39,894 nucleotides of DNA from Kiritimatiellota bacterium (GTDB taxonomy: Bacteria; Verrucomicrobiota; Kiritimatiellia; Kiritimatiellales; Tichowtungiaceae). Positions 23,795 through 31,715 of the stretch are shown here, piece after piece. Location: NCBI GenBank assembly GCA_014381785.1, contig JACNKZ010000082.1:1-39894 (forward strand). Direction: 5' to 3'. The notes below the pieces were generated by a model. The model saw nothing but the letters and a program-made list of their open reading frames with translations, ran no database searches and was not told where the DNA came from. Position 1 is the first letter of the stretch, and each line of letters opens with the position of its first letter. The translations under genes and the position numbers were made by a program.

Positions 23795-24227
23795 GAATCA
23801 GGAATCAGGGGTCAGACATAGCATCATTTGATGCTATCGGTCTGTTTCTCAACATATGCAAATTAAACCGGCATGAAACATAGGCAGAATGATTTAAAGG
23901 CAGAATGATGACTTGTTCAGTTGCAGTTGGCTGTAAAAATTATTCTGCCTAAAAATGCGCCCGCACCCGATTGTTTTTCCATCCGCCTTCGTGCCACTTC
24001 CTCCTTCGCTAAAGCTACGGCGGGACAAAACGGCGCGACAGGAGGTTTGGAACTTTTCACAGAAGGGAACGAAGTCAACGAAGGGACTGCCTCCGTTATC
24101 CTTTGTTTCCTTCTGTTTAAATCAGCAGTGCAAGGATTGGAACACATCCGTCGCCCCAACAAACGACAGCCCGCTTTTATTGGACTTTCTAATTGTTGTG
24201 AAAAATATCCGGCATTAGGCTGACTTC
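23795..24227. repeat. gene-free stretch packed with short repeats after argB
   Basis: In order: a GAATCAGGAATCAGGGGTCA stretch; a perfect 20-base palindrome ATAGCATCATTTGATGCTAT at 23818-23837, possibly a weak terminator; two direct copies of GGCAGAATGAT (near 23883 and 23898) and an inverted ATTATTCTGCC (near 23938); a CTTCGCTAAAGCTACGGCGG element near 24004; and GGGAACGAAGTCAACGAAGG near 24064. No credible gene is seen. It resembles a landing zone for repeat elements beside the lone cassette gene. Confidence 0.55.
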
Positions 24228-24266
24228 AAATTCCGTTACAAAGCGTCATAACGCTCATTAAACGTT
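24228..24266 (+). other. attC-like core before the solitary cassette gene
   Basis: AGCGT (24242-24246) pairs with ACGCT (24251-24255), and an AAACGTTCG core (GTT at 24264-24266) ends three bases before the ATG of the next gene. The same core and spacing occur before the cassette frame at 988. The left arm is weak, so this may be a partial site. Confidence 0.4.
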
Positions 24267-24268
24267 CG

Positions 24269-24637
24269 ATGAATAAAATGAAAAAAATAATTACCATCCT
24301 CAGCGTTGTTGGAGTTTTCATCAGTTGCGTTTACGCAGATGAACAAAACACAGTTATTCTCTCCAAATACGTTAACAAAACCTACCAGGAGATGTTGGAG
24401 GAGCTTGGTGCTCCGGTTGATAAAACTGGATACACAATTGAACATGCACCTACCAAAGGCTGGAATCATTCTGAGCTGTTTTCAAAGTATCCAAAAACTG
24501 AAGAGAACAAAAACATCCAGATTATGGAAGTTACGTGGAGTACAGAGAACGAAATGACTTTGGCCTGTTTCCACACGGTCGATGGAACCAACCGCTGCCT
24601 TGTGGCAAAGCGAATGAAAAAAGAAATACGACATTAA
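24269..24637 (+). CDS. secreted cassette-like hypothetical protein
   Basis: The 122-residue protein has a signal peptide (MKKIITILSVVGVFISCVYA, cleavage after about residue 24). The mature domain has YVNKTYQEMLEELGAPVDKTGY and, later, LACFHTVDGTNRCLVAKRM. This recalls small exported proteins with an SmpA/DUF-like sequence of linking sheet and helix, but I cannot assign a family. It sits alone between argB and argD, bracketed by attC-like sequences; the one after it is nearly the same as the attC-like site at 565. It has lower GC than the arg genes. It was probably gained as a gene cassette. Confidence 0.6.
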   Translation: MNKMKKIITILSVVGVFISCVYADEQNTVILSKYVNKTYQEMLEELGAPVDKTGYTIEHAPTKGWNHSELFSKYPKTEENKNIQIMEVTWSTENEMTLACFHTVDGTNRCLVAKRMKKEIRH

Positions 24638-24639
24638 CA

Positions 24640-24702
24640 TCGAACCAGCGAAGTCAGCTTATCGGCCACTCCGTGCCCGAACGCTAATCCGGGACGTTCC
24701 TT
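24640..24702 (+). other. solitary attC-like site between argB and argD
   Basis: AAC is at 24643-24645 and GTT at 24696-24698. The left arm CCAGCGAAGTCAGC and the ACTCCGTGCCC loop are nearly identical to those at 571-602. TCGG (24662-24665) pairs with CCGA (24677-24680), and AGC pairs with GCT. The right arm (CTAATCCGGG) has diverged from CTGCTTCGAG, weakening the outer stem. The match over 24 kb shows a shared origin with the cassette region at the window start. Confidence 0.6.
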
Positions 24703-24784
24703 AACCCGCCGTTACCCTGCTACTTAAAACATTGGCACGAATCGTCTTATGCGGTATGTTTCCGCGCTTTTGATGGAGAAAACA

Positions 24785-25972
24785 ATGAATGCCGCAGACA
24801 TTGCAGAGATGCAGAAAACCTATTTAATTCCGACCTATGCGCCGCAACTGGCGCTGGTGAAGGGTTCCGGCACAAAGGTGTGGGATGCCGAGGGGAACGA
24901 ATATCTCGATTTCCTCGCCGGGATCGCTGTGCTCAACGTCGGTCATTGCCATCCGAATGTGGTGAAGGCCATTCAGGATCAGGCGGCAACCCTGATGCAT
25001 GTTTCCAACCTCTACTACAACGAAAAGCAGCCGCAGCTCGCCAAGGCACTGGCCGAAAAAGCCGGCGGCGGCAAATGCTTTTTCTGCAACTCCGGCGCGG
25101 AAGCCAACGAAGGGCTGATCAAACTGGCGCGGCTGTGGGGCTCCGACAAAGGCAAATTTAAAGTCATTACGATGAAAAACTCGTTTCATGGCCGGACGCT
25201 GGCGACCCTGACCGCCACCGGACAGGAAAAGGTGCAGAAGGGGTTCGCCCCCCTGCCCGAAGGATTCGCCTACGCCGAATTCAACAATCTCGATTCCGTC
25301 AAAGCGGCGATCACCGAACAGACCGCCGCAGTGCTCGTTGAAGCCGTCCAAGGCGAAGGCGGCATCATTCCCGCCGACCCGGAGTTTATCAGCGGCCTGC
25401 GGGCGCTGTGCGACGAAAAGGATATCCTGCTGATGTTCGACGAAGTGCAGGCAGGCGTTGGCCGGACCGGTAAATGGTTCAGCTTCCAGCACTATGATGT
25501 GCAACCGGATGCCTTCTCGCTGGCCAAAGGCCTCGGTAACGGTTTCCCAATCGGCGCGCTGGTTGCCGCGCCGAAGCTGGCAAACATCTTCCAGCCGGGT
25601 CACCACGCCACCACCTTCGGCGGCACCCCGCTGGCTTGCGCCGCCGCACTGGCTGTGCTCGAAACCATCGAGCAGGAAAAGCTGCTCGAAAATGCCGCCG
25701 CGATGGGCGAGTTGCTTTTGAACAAACTGCAGGCGATTGCCGAGCAGTACGACTGGATTGAGGGCGCGCGGGGCTGCGGCCTAATGGTCGGCCTCGTTCT
25801 GAACGACAGCGCCCTTCCCTTGCAGAAAAAACTGCAGGAAAAAGGACTGCTCACCCTCGCCACCGCCGTGCGGGTGCTGCGGATGCTTCCGCCGCTGACT
25901 GTTACCACCGAAGAAATTGAACAAGCCGTAGCTTGGATTGCCGAAGCCTGCGCAGAACTGGATACCCAATGA
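24785..25972 (+). CDS. argD: acetylornithine aminotransferase
   Basis: The 395-residue PLP enzyme transaminates N-acetylglutamate semialdehyde in arginine synthesis. It shows YLDFLAGIAVLNVGHCHPNV, FFCNSGAEANEGLIKLAR, SFHGRTLATLTATGQ, LLMFDEVQAGVGRTGKW, the PLP lysine in FSLAKGLGNGFPIGA and TTFGGTPLACAAALAVL. The ATG at 24785 follows TGGAGAAAACA and is preferred to an upstream in-frame ATG that begins inside the spacer. Its stop overlaps the next start (ATGA), so it is coupled to the pseudouridine synthase gene. Confidence 0.93.
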   Translation: MNAADIAEMQKTYLIPTYAPQLALVKGSGTKVWDAEGNEYLDFLAGIAVLNVGHCHPNVVKAIQDQAATLMHVSNLYYNEKQPQLAKALAEKAGGGKCFFCNSGAEANEGLIKLARLWGSDKGKFKVITMKNSFHGRTLATLTATGQEKVQKGFAPLPEGFAYAEFNNLDSVKAAITEQTAAVLVEAVQGEGGIIPADPEFISGLRALCDEKDILLMFDEVQAGVGRTGKWFSFQHYDVQPDAFSLAKGLGNGFPIGALVAAPKLANIFQPGHHATTFGGTPLACAAALAVLETIEQEKLLENAAAMGELLLNKLQAIAEQYDWIEGARGCGLMVGLVLNDSALPLQKKLQEKGLLTLATAVRVLRMLPPLTVTTEEIEQAVAWIAEACAELDTQ

Positions 25973-26802
25973 TTAAAGAAACCTTTCAGGTTAAACCGCA
26001 CGAAGAAGGCAATGCCCTGCTTGAGGTGCTGGCCGACCGTCTGCGCTGCTCTAAAAAACAGGCGAAGACCTTGCTGGACGGCAAACAAGTGATGGTGAAC
26101 AGCCAACGCATTTGGATGGCGAAACATAGGCTCTCCACCCGCGACCGGATCGAAGTGATCCACTCGGAAGCCGCCACGGGAAAGAAAATCGAAGTGCTCA
26201 AAAAAGCGGGCGACATTCTGGTGATCAACAAGCCCGCCGGACTGGTAACCAACGGCAGCGCCAAAAGTCTGGAAGTGCGCCTGCAACGCGAAATGCAAAA
26301 CCCGGAATTGTGCGCCGTGCACCGCCTCGACCGCGAAACCTCCGGTTGTGTCATTTTCGCTAAAAATGCGGAAGCCAAAGCCTCACTGATTCCGATCTTT
26401 AAAGACCAGCAGGTGGTAAAAATCTACCGCGCCATTGTCAACGGCCGGGTTTCCGATCAATTGCAGACGATCACCCGCGACATCGACGGCCAGTCGGCCA
26501 CCACGCTGGTGAATGTACTGGACCGCACCCGCGACGCGAGTTATCTCGAGCTGCGCATCAAAACCGGCCGCACTCATCAGATCCGCAAACATCTGGCCGC
26601 GGTGCGCCATCCGGTTCTGGGCGACAAAGGCTACGCCGGCTCCAAAGGCATTAGCGAAATTATGCGAACCCTGCCGCGCCAGATGCTACATGCCTACAAA
26701 CTGATTCTGCCGCTGCCCGGAAACGAGGGTCAGCCTCTGCGCGTCACCGCGCCGGTTCCGGCCGACTTCAAGGAAACGCTCAAAGCGCTTAAATTGAAGT
26801 AA
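25969..26802 (+). CDS. RluA-family pseudouridine synthase
   Basis: The 277-residue enzyme isomerises uridine in RNA, probably rRNA. An S4-like RNA-binding domain (about 15-65, CSKKQAKTLLDGKQVMVNSQ) is followed by the catalytic domain with ILVINKPAGLVTN and the active-site Asp in HRLDRETSGCVIFAKN. YRAIVNG and GRTHQIRKHLAAVRHPVLGDKGY complete the RluA/RluD pattern. The exact target site cannot be read. The start overlaps the argD stop, and a bidirectional terminator lies downstream. Confidence 0.88.
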   Translation: MIKETFQVKPHEEGNALLEVLADRLRCSKKQAKTLLDGKQVMVNSQRIWMAKHRLSTRDRIEVIHSEAATGKKIEVLKKAGDILVINKPAGLVTNGSAKSLEVRLQREMQNPELCAVHRLDRETSGCVIFAKNAEAKASLIPIFKDQQVVKIYRAIVNGRVSDQLQTITRDIDGQSATTLVNVLDRTRDASYLELRIKTGRTHQIRKHLAAVRHPVLGDKGYAGSKGISEIMRTLPRQMLHAYKLILPLPGNEGQPLRVTAPVPADFKETLKALKLK

Positions 26803-26987
26803 TATAAAAAATTTGACTGGATAACAGGATCACGAGGATAACACTAATCTTGTTGATCAAGTCGCCGAAACCCCTACCTTTCGTTCACTTCCTCTTTTGA
26901 TCTACTGGATATTAATTTGGAACATCCGGTTATCCGGTCTAATTCTTCTACTCACCAAAAAAAAACAAAGAATCAGATGGGGAAAAT
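26803..26987. other. spacer with no gene
   Basis: It contains ACTGGATAACAGGATCACGAGGATAACA, a style of sequence common in repeated intergenic elements, and GGTTATCCGGTC further on. I see no gene. Confidence 0.4.
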
Positions 26988-27022
26988 GAAAAAGCCCCGC
27001 CGAAATCGGCGGGGCTTTTTTT
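26988..27022. terminator. bidirectional intrinsic terminator
   Basis: AAAGCCCCGCCGA and TCGGCGGGGCTTT form a strong stem around a two-base loop, with A residues before and seven T residues after. It separates the rightward pseudouridine synthase gene from the leftward cluster ending at 27037 and should act on both strands. Confidence 0.93.
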
Positions 27023-27036
27023 AAGCGATCTGATGA

Positions 27037-27576
27037 CTATTCAGGCGGCTGCGGGCGATGACGCTGACCTTCTACGCCCGGCCCCTTGTGTTCCGGTTGC
27101 TCACCGGCGAGAAGTTTCTGCAGATGTTCCTCCACCCGCTGTGCCATCTCCGCCTCCCCTTTTGCAAGGCGCTCTTTCATCTCGGCGACATCCGCCTCGG
27201 CGTTCTCTAGCCGTTTGCTGAATTCAGCCTGCATTTTTTCTGCGCCCTCGGTCAGCTTGGCACGAAGCTGTTCAATCAGCTCGGCTTTCTTCACCGGGTC
27301 GGCTTCCGCACGAGCGGCTTCCGCCAGACTGTGAATTGCTTCGTAATGCGCTTTCATCTCCGCACGCTGTTCATCGCTGATTCTCGAACGTTTCCTCATG
27401 TCGGGGCGGCCGCCGGGTTTCATATGACCACCGGGAGCCTGCTCGAGGGGCAGTGCTTCTATTTGTTCTGCGCCATCGTTTTCAGATCCAGGTTCCAATC
27501 CGGGGGTGTTATCTTGTGCAGCGGCAAATCCGACCGCAAAGAATGCCATCAATATATACACGAACCACTTCTTCAT
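27037..27576 (-). CDS. exported coiled-coil protein, possibly CpxP/Spy-like
   Basis: The 179-residue protein has a signal peptide (cleavage after AAA at about residue 20), a Pro/Gly-rich acidic linker, and then a long charged helical region (about 65-165) dense in Glu, Ala, Lys and Arg, ending in a Pro-rich tail. Patterns such as SRISDEQRAEMKAHYEAI recall small periplasmic chaperone or sensor proteins of the CpxP/Spy/ZraP kind, but the specific motif is not certain. It is the last gene after the sigma and anti-sigma genes and could be part of the same envelope-stress response (inference). TTGGAGAG-type purines lie upstream (AAAGGAGAGAAAA). Confidence 0.6.
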   Translation of the reverse strand: MKKWFVYILMAFFAVGFAAAQDNTPGLEPGSENDGAEQIEALPLEQAPGGHMKPGGRPDMRKRSRISDEQRAEMKAHYEAIHSLAEAARAEADPVKKAELIEQLRAKLTEGAEKMQAEFSKRLENAEADVAEMKERLAKGEAEMAQRVEEHLQKLLAGEQPEHKGPGVEGQRHRPQPPE

Positions 27577-27590
27577 TTTTCTCTCCTTTG

Positions 27591-28034
27591 TTACATCTCC
27601 ATGATGTCAAGCGGATCACCCGATATGGCCAGTATCAGGTTCTCCAGTTCAACCAGATCCTCTTCGAACTGGACGTTCCACACGTCCACTTCCCCCACCG
27701 CAACCGCGGCAACGGAAACCGCAGAGGACTCCGGTCTAAAATCCAGTGTCATCACGACAAGCGTCAAGCAGGCCGCCAAAGCCAGAATCGGTTTCCAGAC
27801 TCTGAGCGGCAACAAAACCGAGCGGCGTTCGGCCTGCAGACGGGCGTGAATGCGCGTGGTAGCCCAGGAGGACGGTTCGGCATCGGACGGCTCAACGGCT
27901 TTGCACAGCGCATTCAACTCGGCGCGCTTTGCTTCCGCCTCGGGACAGGCATTGAGCTTCCGGCGTTTTCTTTCCGACAGCTCGCCCGTCTGTTCCAGCA
28001 GAAGCCATTTTTCAATTTGTTTTGTTTTCATCAT
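27591..28034 (-). CDS. anti-sigma-factor-like membrane protein
   Basis: The 147-residue protein has a cytoplasmic N-terminus (IEKWLLLEQTGELSERKRRKL, resembling an anti-sigma helix bundle without the zinc HxxxCxxC motif), one transmembrane helix (about residues 80-100, VWKPILALAACLTLVVMTL) and a short acidic outer part. It overlaps the sigma-factor stop by 4 bases (ATGATGA), the usual arrangement for an anti-sigma partner. GAGGCAGG precedes the start. By position it would hold the ECF sigma factor at the membrane; the sequence evidence for the fold is modest. Confidence 0.65.
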   Translation of the reverse strand: MMKTKQIEKWLLLEQTGELSERKRRKLNACPEAEAKRAELNALCKAVEPSDAEPSSWATTRIHARLQAERRSVLLPLRVWKPILALAACLTLVVMTLDFRPESSAVSVAAVAVGEVDVWNVQFEEDLVELENLILAISGDPLDIMEM

Positions 28035-28639
28035 CCTGCCTCCAGCAATTCGCCATATTCTTCGGCCAGCTCGTTCCGAAGTTTGGAAAGCGCGTACTGC
28101 ATGCGCGCCAGCGCAGTATTGATCGAGCATTTCTGCACCTTGGCAATTTCCTTAAAACTGAGTCCGCCCTCCATGCGAAGCCAGAACACTTCGCGTTGCT
28201 CCGGCGGAAGATCCGCCGCCGCCGCATGAATTCGCGCACCCAAGGCATGTCCATCCGTTTCGTCCGCCGGGCTCAAGGCGCGGCCCGCCAGCCGTTCACC
28301 AAGCGCGATGCCGTCGTCCGATGCCGGTGTGTCGAACGATACCACCGGTTTGCGGCTGCGAATGCGGTCGATCATCAGGTTGTGCGCAATGCGGAACAAC
28401 CAACTGAGTAAATTTTTCTGCCGGTAACGGTTCATATTCTTAATGGCCCTCACCCAAACCTCCTGAAACACTTCGTCGGCATCCTCCCGGCCTTCGGAAA
28501 ATTTATAGATGAAACCGAAGAGCGGTTTTTTGTACTTTTCGACCAGCATTCCGAGCGCTTCGGAATCGCCGTTTCGATAAGCTGCCAGGAGTTCTGCATC
28601 GTCTGCTTCCATAAGGTGGTTCTTATCCTCTGTTTTCAT
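28031..28639 (-). CDS. ECF-type RNA polymerase sigma factor
   Basis: The 202-residue sigma-70 family protein has region 2 (about 33-95: LVEKYKKPLFGFIYKF, DADEVFQEVWVRAIKN, SWLFRIAHNLMIDRIR) and region 4 (about 140-190: LPPEQREVFWLRMEGGLSFKEIAKV, then a recognition helix INTALARMQYALSKLR). Regions 1 and 3 are absent, as in ECF factors. The start is uncertain: ATG at 28639 or the Met nine codons later, neither with a clear ribosome site. A one-mismatch dispersed palindrome lies in the region-4 helix. Followed by an overlapping anti-sigma-like gene. Confidence 0.88.
   Translation of the reverse strand: MKTEDKNHLMEADDAELLAAYRNGDSEALGMLVEKYKKPLFGFIYKFSEGREDADEVFQEVWVRAIKNMNRYRQKNLLSWLFRIAHNLMIDRIRSRKPVVSFDTPASDDGIALGERLAGRALSPADETDGHALGARIHAAAADLPPEQREVFWLRMEGGLSFKEIAKVQKCSINTALARMQYALSKLRNELAEEYGELLEAG
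28074..28088. repeat. one-mismatch dispersed palindrome in the sigma-factor gene
   Basis: TTCCGA-AGT-TTGGAA encodes S-K-L-R-N in the conserved end of region 4, so it may be a near-match kept by protein sequence. Confidence 0.5.
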
Positions 28640-28676
28640 GGCATACAACGTTTTGCCTAACGCTTTATTGCAACGA

Positions 28677-29375
28677 TCAGGTTTTTTTTGACAGAAGCCG
28701 GGCGTGTACAACCTCCCACCCCTGCCACATCAGGGCCCAGACGGCGGTGTAGACGGCCACCGTTTCGGCAGAAAGGGACTGCGCCGCGCCCTGAAACGTC
28801 GGCTCGCCGATAACAATCATCCACAGCGACACCACAAACAGATTGACGAGGTAGATCACCACATAGGAAAAGATCCGCCCGTGTTCGTGCACGTCGGGCT
28901 GATGCTGCGAAAGCATATAAAGGGTGAAGGTGACGTGAAACCCCCAGGTCAGGCCGACCAGTATCAGCCAGAGCGTCTCATAGGCGCTGATGTCCCAAAA
29001 GAAGCCGAGGCCGTACCACAGCCCGATCACCAGCGCGGTGTAGAAGGGAAAGAAGTACGGTGCCAGCGCAATGACGAAGTTGCTCTTCGACAGCTCCACG
29101 TGACCGCCCTCGCGCCCGATCTTCATCCTGCCGACCCGCGCACCCATCAGCAGCCCGGCAATGGCATGGCTCATCTCGTGGCCCAGCACATAGGTGCGGA
29201 AGGCCTGCGGCAGCAGGAAAAAACCGAGCACGGCAATGAGAAAACCGGCCGGCAGCGCCCAGCCGGCGGACGCGTCCGGCGTGGTCGTGGTCAACAGGGA
29301 AAACACCGTACGCGATGCCGCCCAGCCAAGCGGCAGAAGCAACAGTCCGATCAGCAGTTTCAAAAACTTTTTCAC
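28677..29375 (-). CDS. M50-like membrane zinc metalloprotease
   Basis: The 232-residue integral membrane protein has about six hydrophobic segments. The second segment ends in YVLGHEMSHAIAGLLMGARV, an HExxH zinc motif (His66, Glu67, His70) as in site-2-type M50 peptidases and related families. A second conserved patch ELSKSNFVIALAPYFFPF follows (about 96-113), where M50-like proteins have the third ligand region. It lies 38 bases before the ECF sigma gene, so it might act in signal-dependent release of that sigma factor; the other possible role is general membrane proteolysis. The link to the sigma factor is inference. Confidence 0.65.
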   Translation of the reverse strand: MKKFLKLLIGLLLLPLGWAASRTVFSLLTTTTPDASAGWALPAGFLIAVLGFFLLPQAFRTYVLGHEMSHAIAGLLMGARVGRMKIGREGGHVELSKSNFVIALAPYFFPFYTALVIGLWYGLGFFWDISAYETLWLILVGLTWGFHVTFTLYMLSQHQPDVHEHGRIFSYVVIYLVNLFVVSLWMIVIGEPTFQGAAQSLSAETVAVYTAVWALMWQGWEVVHARLLSKKT

Positions 29376-29437
29376 GTACAGGATGATAGAAATATAAACC
29401 CCTTAAAAGCGAATGCTTTGCGGTATTTTCTGACGGG

Positions 29438-30385
29438 CTACCCCTCGCCATCCAACCGCAGGAGCAACCAGCGCCCCGCGCCGAAGATGGCGAACGGGAT
29501 CATCATCGCGGTCATGATGAGACGGATGAAGGTGAAGTGGTAGAGCGGATTTTCGATTCCTGCGTAGAGGTTCCAGAAAATGAGCAGGCAGCAGAGCCAG
29601 ACGCCCGCAAAGTTGGGGAAAGCATCGCCGGAGCGCATCAGTTTCAGACCGGGTGCGCGTTTTTTGGTAATCGGGAAAAACAGGTTGGAGCCCATATGGC
29701 CCAGCTGGTCTTCGATCACATGGATCACGTACGCACCGAAAACCACCACACCGGCTTTCCACGTCCAGAAGGAGGCGATGCCCGCCAGAAGTGCGCCAAC
29801 CGTCAGCGAGTGCGACCCGTTGCGGTGCCACGGCAGAAAGTCGATTTCAACCTGCCCGGCTTCGTTGCACTGAAAGGCGAAGCTGGGGCCGTCAAAGATG
29901 TCGACGGTGTAGGTCGGTTCGTAGCTTTGCAGAATGGGGGCATCAAACTTGGCGATGGCAACCGGGCGCGGGTCGGGCATCGAATCGGGCTGCGGCACCT
30001 GACCGGTACTGACAATGGGGCCGAACTGTACCTGCACCTCCCCCGCTTCGGGATCAATCTTCATACTGTACTGCCGCCAGTCGTCGGCCCCCAGTTTGAT
30101 GCTGGCGAGCTTGAGCGTGGCTCGTTTGCCTTCCATGGCCAGCGAAACCGCTTGGGCAACCGCATCGGCGATCGGCTGCGGATCAAGCTGGTAGGGCTGC
30201 GGTTCGACACGGATATCGTGCTTATAGAAAAAGCGGTAGAACTTGAAATCGATGGTGTCGGGTAGAATCCCGGCCACCGCGCCAAGAATGAAATAAACCG
30301 GATTGCCGTTCTGAGCGGCTTCCACCGCCCACGGGCAGAAAGAGGCAACCGTGACACCGGAAATAAAATGGGCAATTCCCTTCAT
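29438..30385 (-). CDS. YdjM/DUF457-like membrane-bound metal-dependent hydrolase
   Basis: The 315-residue protein begins with KGIAHFISGVTVASFCPWAVEAAQNGNP and has GILPDTIDF (Asp pair), then after a roughly 130-residue soluble insert HRNGSHSLTVG and VIHVIEDQLGHMGSNLFFPIT. The His/Asp pattern matches YdjM-type DUF457 proteins, which resemble phospholipase C-like zinc hydrolases. The insert (about 60-190) is larger than in typical members. It is the last gene of the seven-gene operon, starting one base after the permease stop. A membrane phospholipid substrate would fit the Mla neighbours (inference). Confidence 0.7.
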   Translation of the reverse strand: MKGIAHFISGVTVASFCPWAVEAAQNGNPVYFILGAVAGILPDTIDFKFYRFFYKHDIRVEPQPYQLDPQPIADAVAQAVSLAMEGKRATLKLASIKLGADDWRQYSMKIDPEAGEVQVQFGPIVSTGQVPQPDSMPDPRPVAIAKFDAPILQSYEPTYTVDIFDGPSFAFQCNEAGQVEIDFLPWHRNGSHSLTVGALLAGIASFWTWKAGVVVFGAYVIHVIEDQLGHMGSNLFFPITKKRAPGLKLMRSGDAFPNFAGVWLCCLLIFWNLYAGIENPLYHFTFIRLIMTAMMIPFAIFGAGRWLLLRLDGEG

Positions 30386-30386
30386 A

Positions 30387-31715
30387 TCAGAGGAGTCCTA
30401 AAAACGCGGCGATGGGTTCGCCGATACCTGACATGTTACAGGCGATGGGGAGCAACAGCACGCCGAGGCAGTTGAGGCGGCGCGACCCGAACAGAACGGG
30501 AATGAGGCCGATGCCGGTGCCGACGGTCATAACGAACAGACCGACCCAACCGGTGATGGAGTAGACCAGCGCAATGATGATGCCGAGGGCGAAAAGCGAG
30601 ATGAGGCGGTAGTCCACCTTTTTCATCAGCCAGAGCGTCGCTCTGGTAAGCGGCGACATCAGCAGGAAGGAGACTCCGCCGGCGATGGCGATGGAGCCGA
30701 GCGCGAGGTAGTAGTCGCCCAAGGTTTTGGGCGTGTAGAGCCCTTTTAAAATCCAGGCGGCGCCGCCGCGGGTCAGGAAGAGGCCCGGCACAAAAAAGAG
30801 CATGAGTGCGCCAGTGTAGTAGACCACTTTGGAGACGCCTTGCGACATAAGGAAGACGCGCTCGTCGCGCTGGGCGGTGGCGTGCCCGGCCAGCAGACCG
30901 CCCACCCCGCCGGTGACAACGGGGAAAAAGGCGGCGAAGCCGCCGCCGATGCCGCCGGCGATGCCACTGCGCAACAACAGGTCGCCGTTGATATTGAGCG
31001 TGTCGCGCACATGCTGTCTCGGCACCTCCGCGCCGCTAAGGGCGTTGAGCAGACACCACGGAACTGCGAAGAGTCCGACAAAGGCGGGCATGATGTTCTG
31101 GAACGCATCCTCAATGGCGATGGGCGCGCGATAAAGCAACAGGAAGCCGAGCAGGCCGGAGAGACCGAAGGTGAGCAGACCGGCACCGAGGGTGGACCAG
31201 GCATTAAAAAATTTACGCCAGCCGGCAGGGCCCCAGTTACCGCCTTTAGGCCATTCGGTCATCAAAATGAAGGTGATGATGACCCACAGAATCCAGTGCA
31301 TATGCGGATTGAGCACATTGCGGACCACCGGCAGGTATTTGGGAGCGAACGGCGCGATGATGAACACCAGCATGTAGAGGCCGATCAGACTGCCCGCGCC
31401 GATGATCATGGTGCCTTCATAGCCGCGGCCGGTCATGAGATATTTCTGACCCGGCAGCACGGTAAAGATGGCGCTTTCATCGGGTGCGCCGAGCAGAACC
31501 GAGGGAATGGTGTTGAGCACCGACCAGCCCACCACCAGCCCGATCATGAACGGCAGATAGATTTGCGGTGCCACTGCGAGGCCGAGATCCTGAAGCCGGT
31601 AGATCAGCAGAGCCGCCAGCCCCATGACGTTGTAGATATGCAGTCCGGGCAAAATGGCCAGAAAACAGGCCAGAACCGTTCCGGCCAGAACCGCAAGTGC
31701 CGCAGTGAGAATCAC
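30387..31715 (-). CDS. TctA-family membrane permease (COG1784-like)
   Basis: The 442-residue protein has about ten to twelve hydrophobic segments. The start LACFLAILPGLHIYNVMGLAALL and the block NTIPSVLLGAPDESAIFTVLPGQKYLMTGRGYEGTM match the TctA/DUF112 family, especially the stand-alone branch common in archaea, with a second GGFAAFFPVVTGGVGGLLAGHATAQRDERVFLMSQGVSK repeat half. TctA proteins normally work with TctB and a binding protein; neither is here. The start overlaps the OB-fold gene stop by 4 bases, and YdjM-like follows after one base. The substrate is unknown. Confidence 0.75.
   Translation of the reverse strand: MILTAALAVLAGTVLACFLAILPGLHIYNVMGLAALLIYRLQDLGLAVAPQIYLPFMIGLVVGWSVLNTIPSVLLGAPDESAIFTVLPGQKYLMTGRGYEGTMIIGAGSLIGLYMLVFIIAPFAPKYLPVVRNVLNPHMHWILWVIITFILMTEWPKGGNWGPAGWRKFFNAWSTLGAGLLTFGLSGLLGFLLLYRAPIAIEDAFQNIMPAFVGLFAVPWCLLNALSGAEVPRQHVRDTLNINGDLLLRSGIAGGIGGGFAAFFPVVTGGVGGLLAGHATAQRDERVFLMSQGVSKVVYYTGALMLFFVPGLFLTRGGAAWILKGLYTPKTLGDYYLALGSIAIAGGVSFLLMSPLTRATLWLMKKVDYRLISLFALGIIIALVYSITGWVGLFVMTVGTGIGLIPVLFGSRRLNCLGVLLLPIACNMSGIGEPIAAFLGLL

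Noticed and set aside
29438-30385. Direct LexA-binding role for the YdjM-like protein
   Set aside because: Annotation tradition calls YdjM LexA-regulated, but nothing in this sequence shows a LexA site or DNA-binding role.
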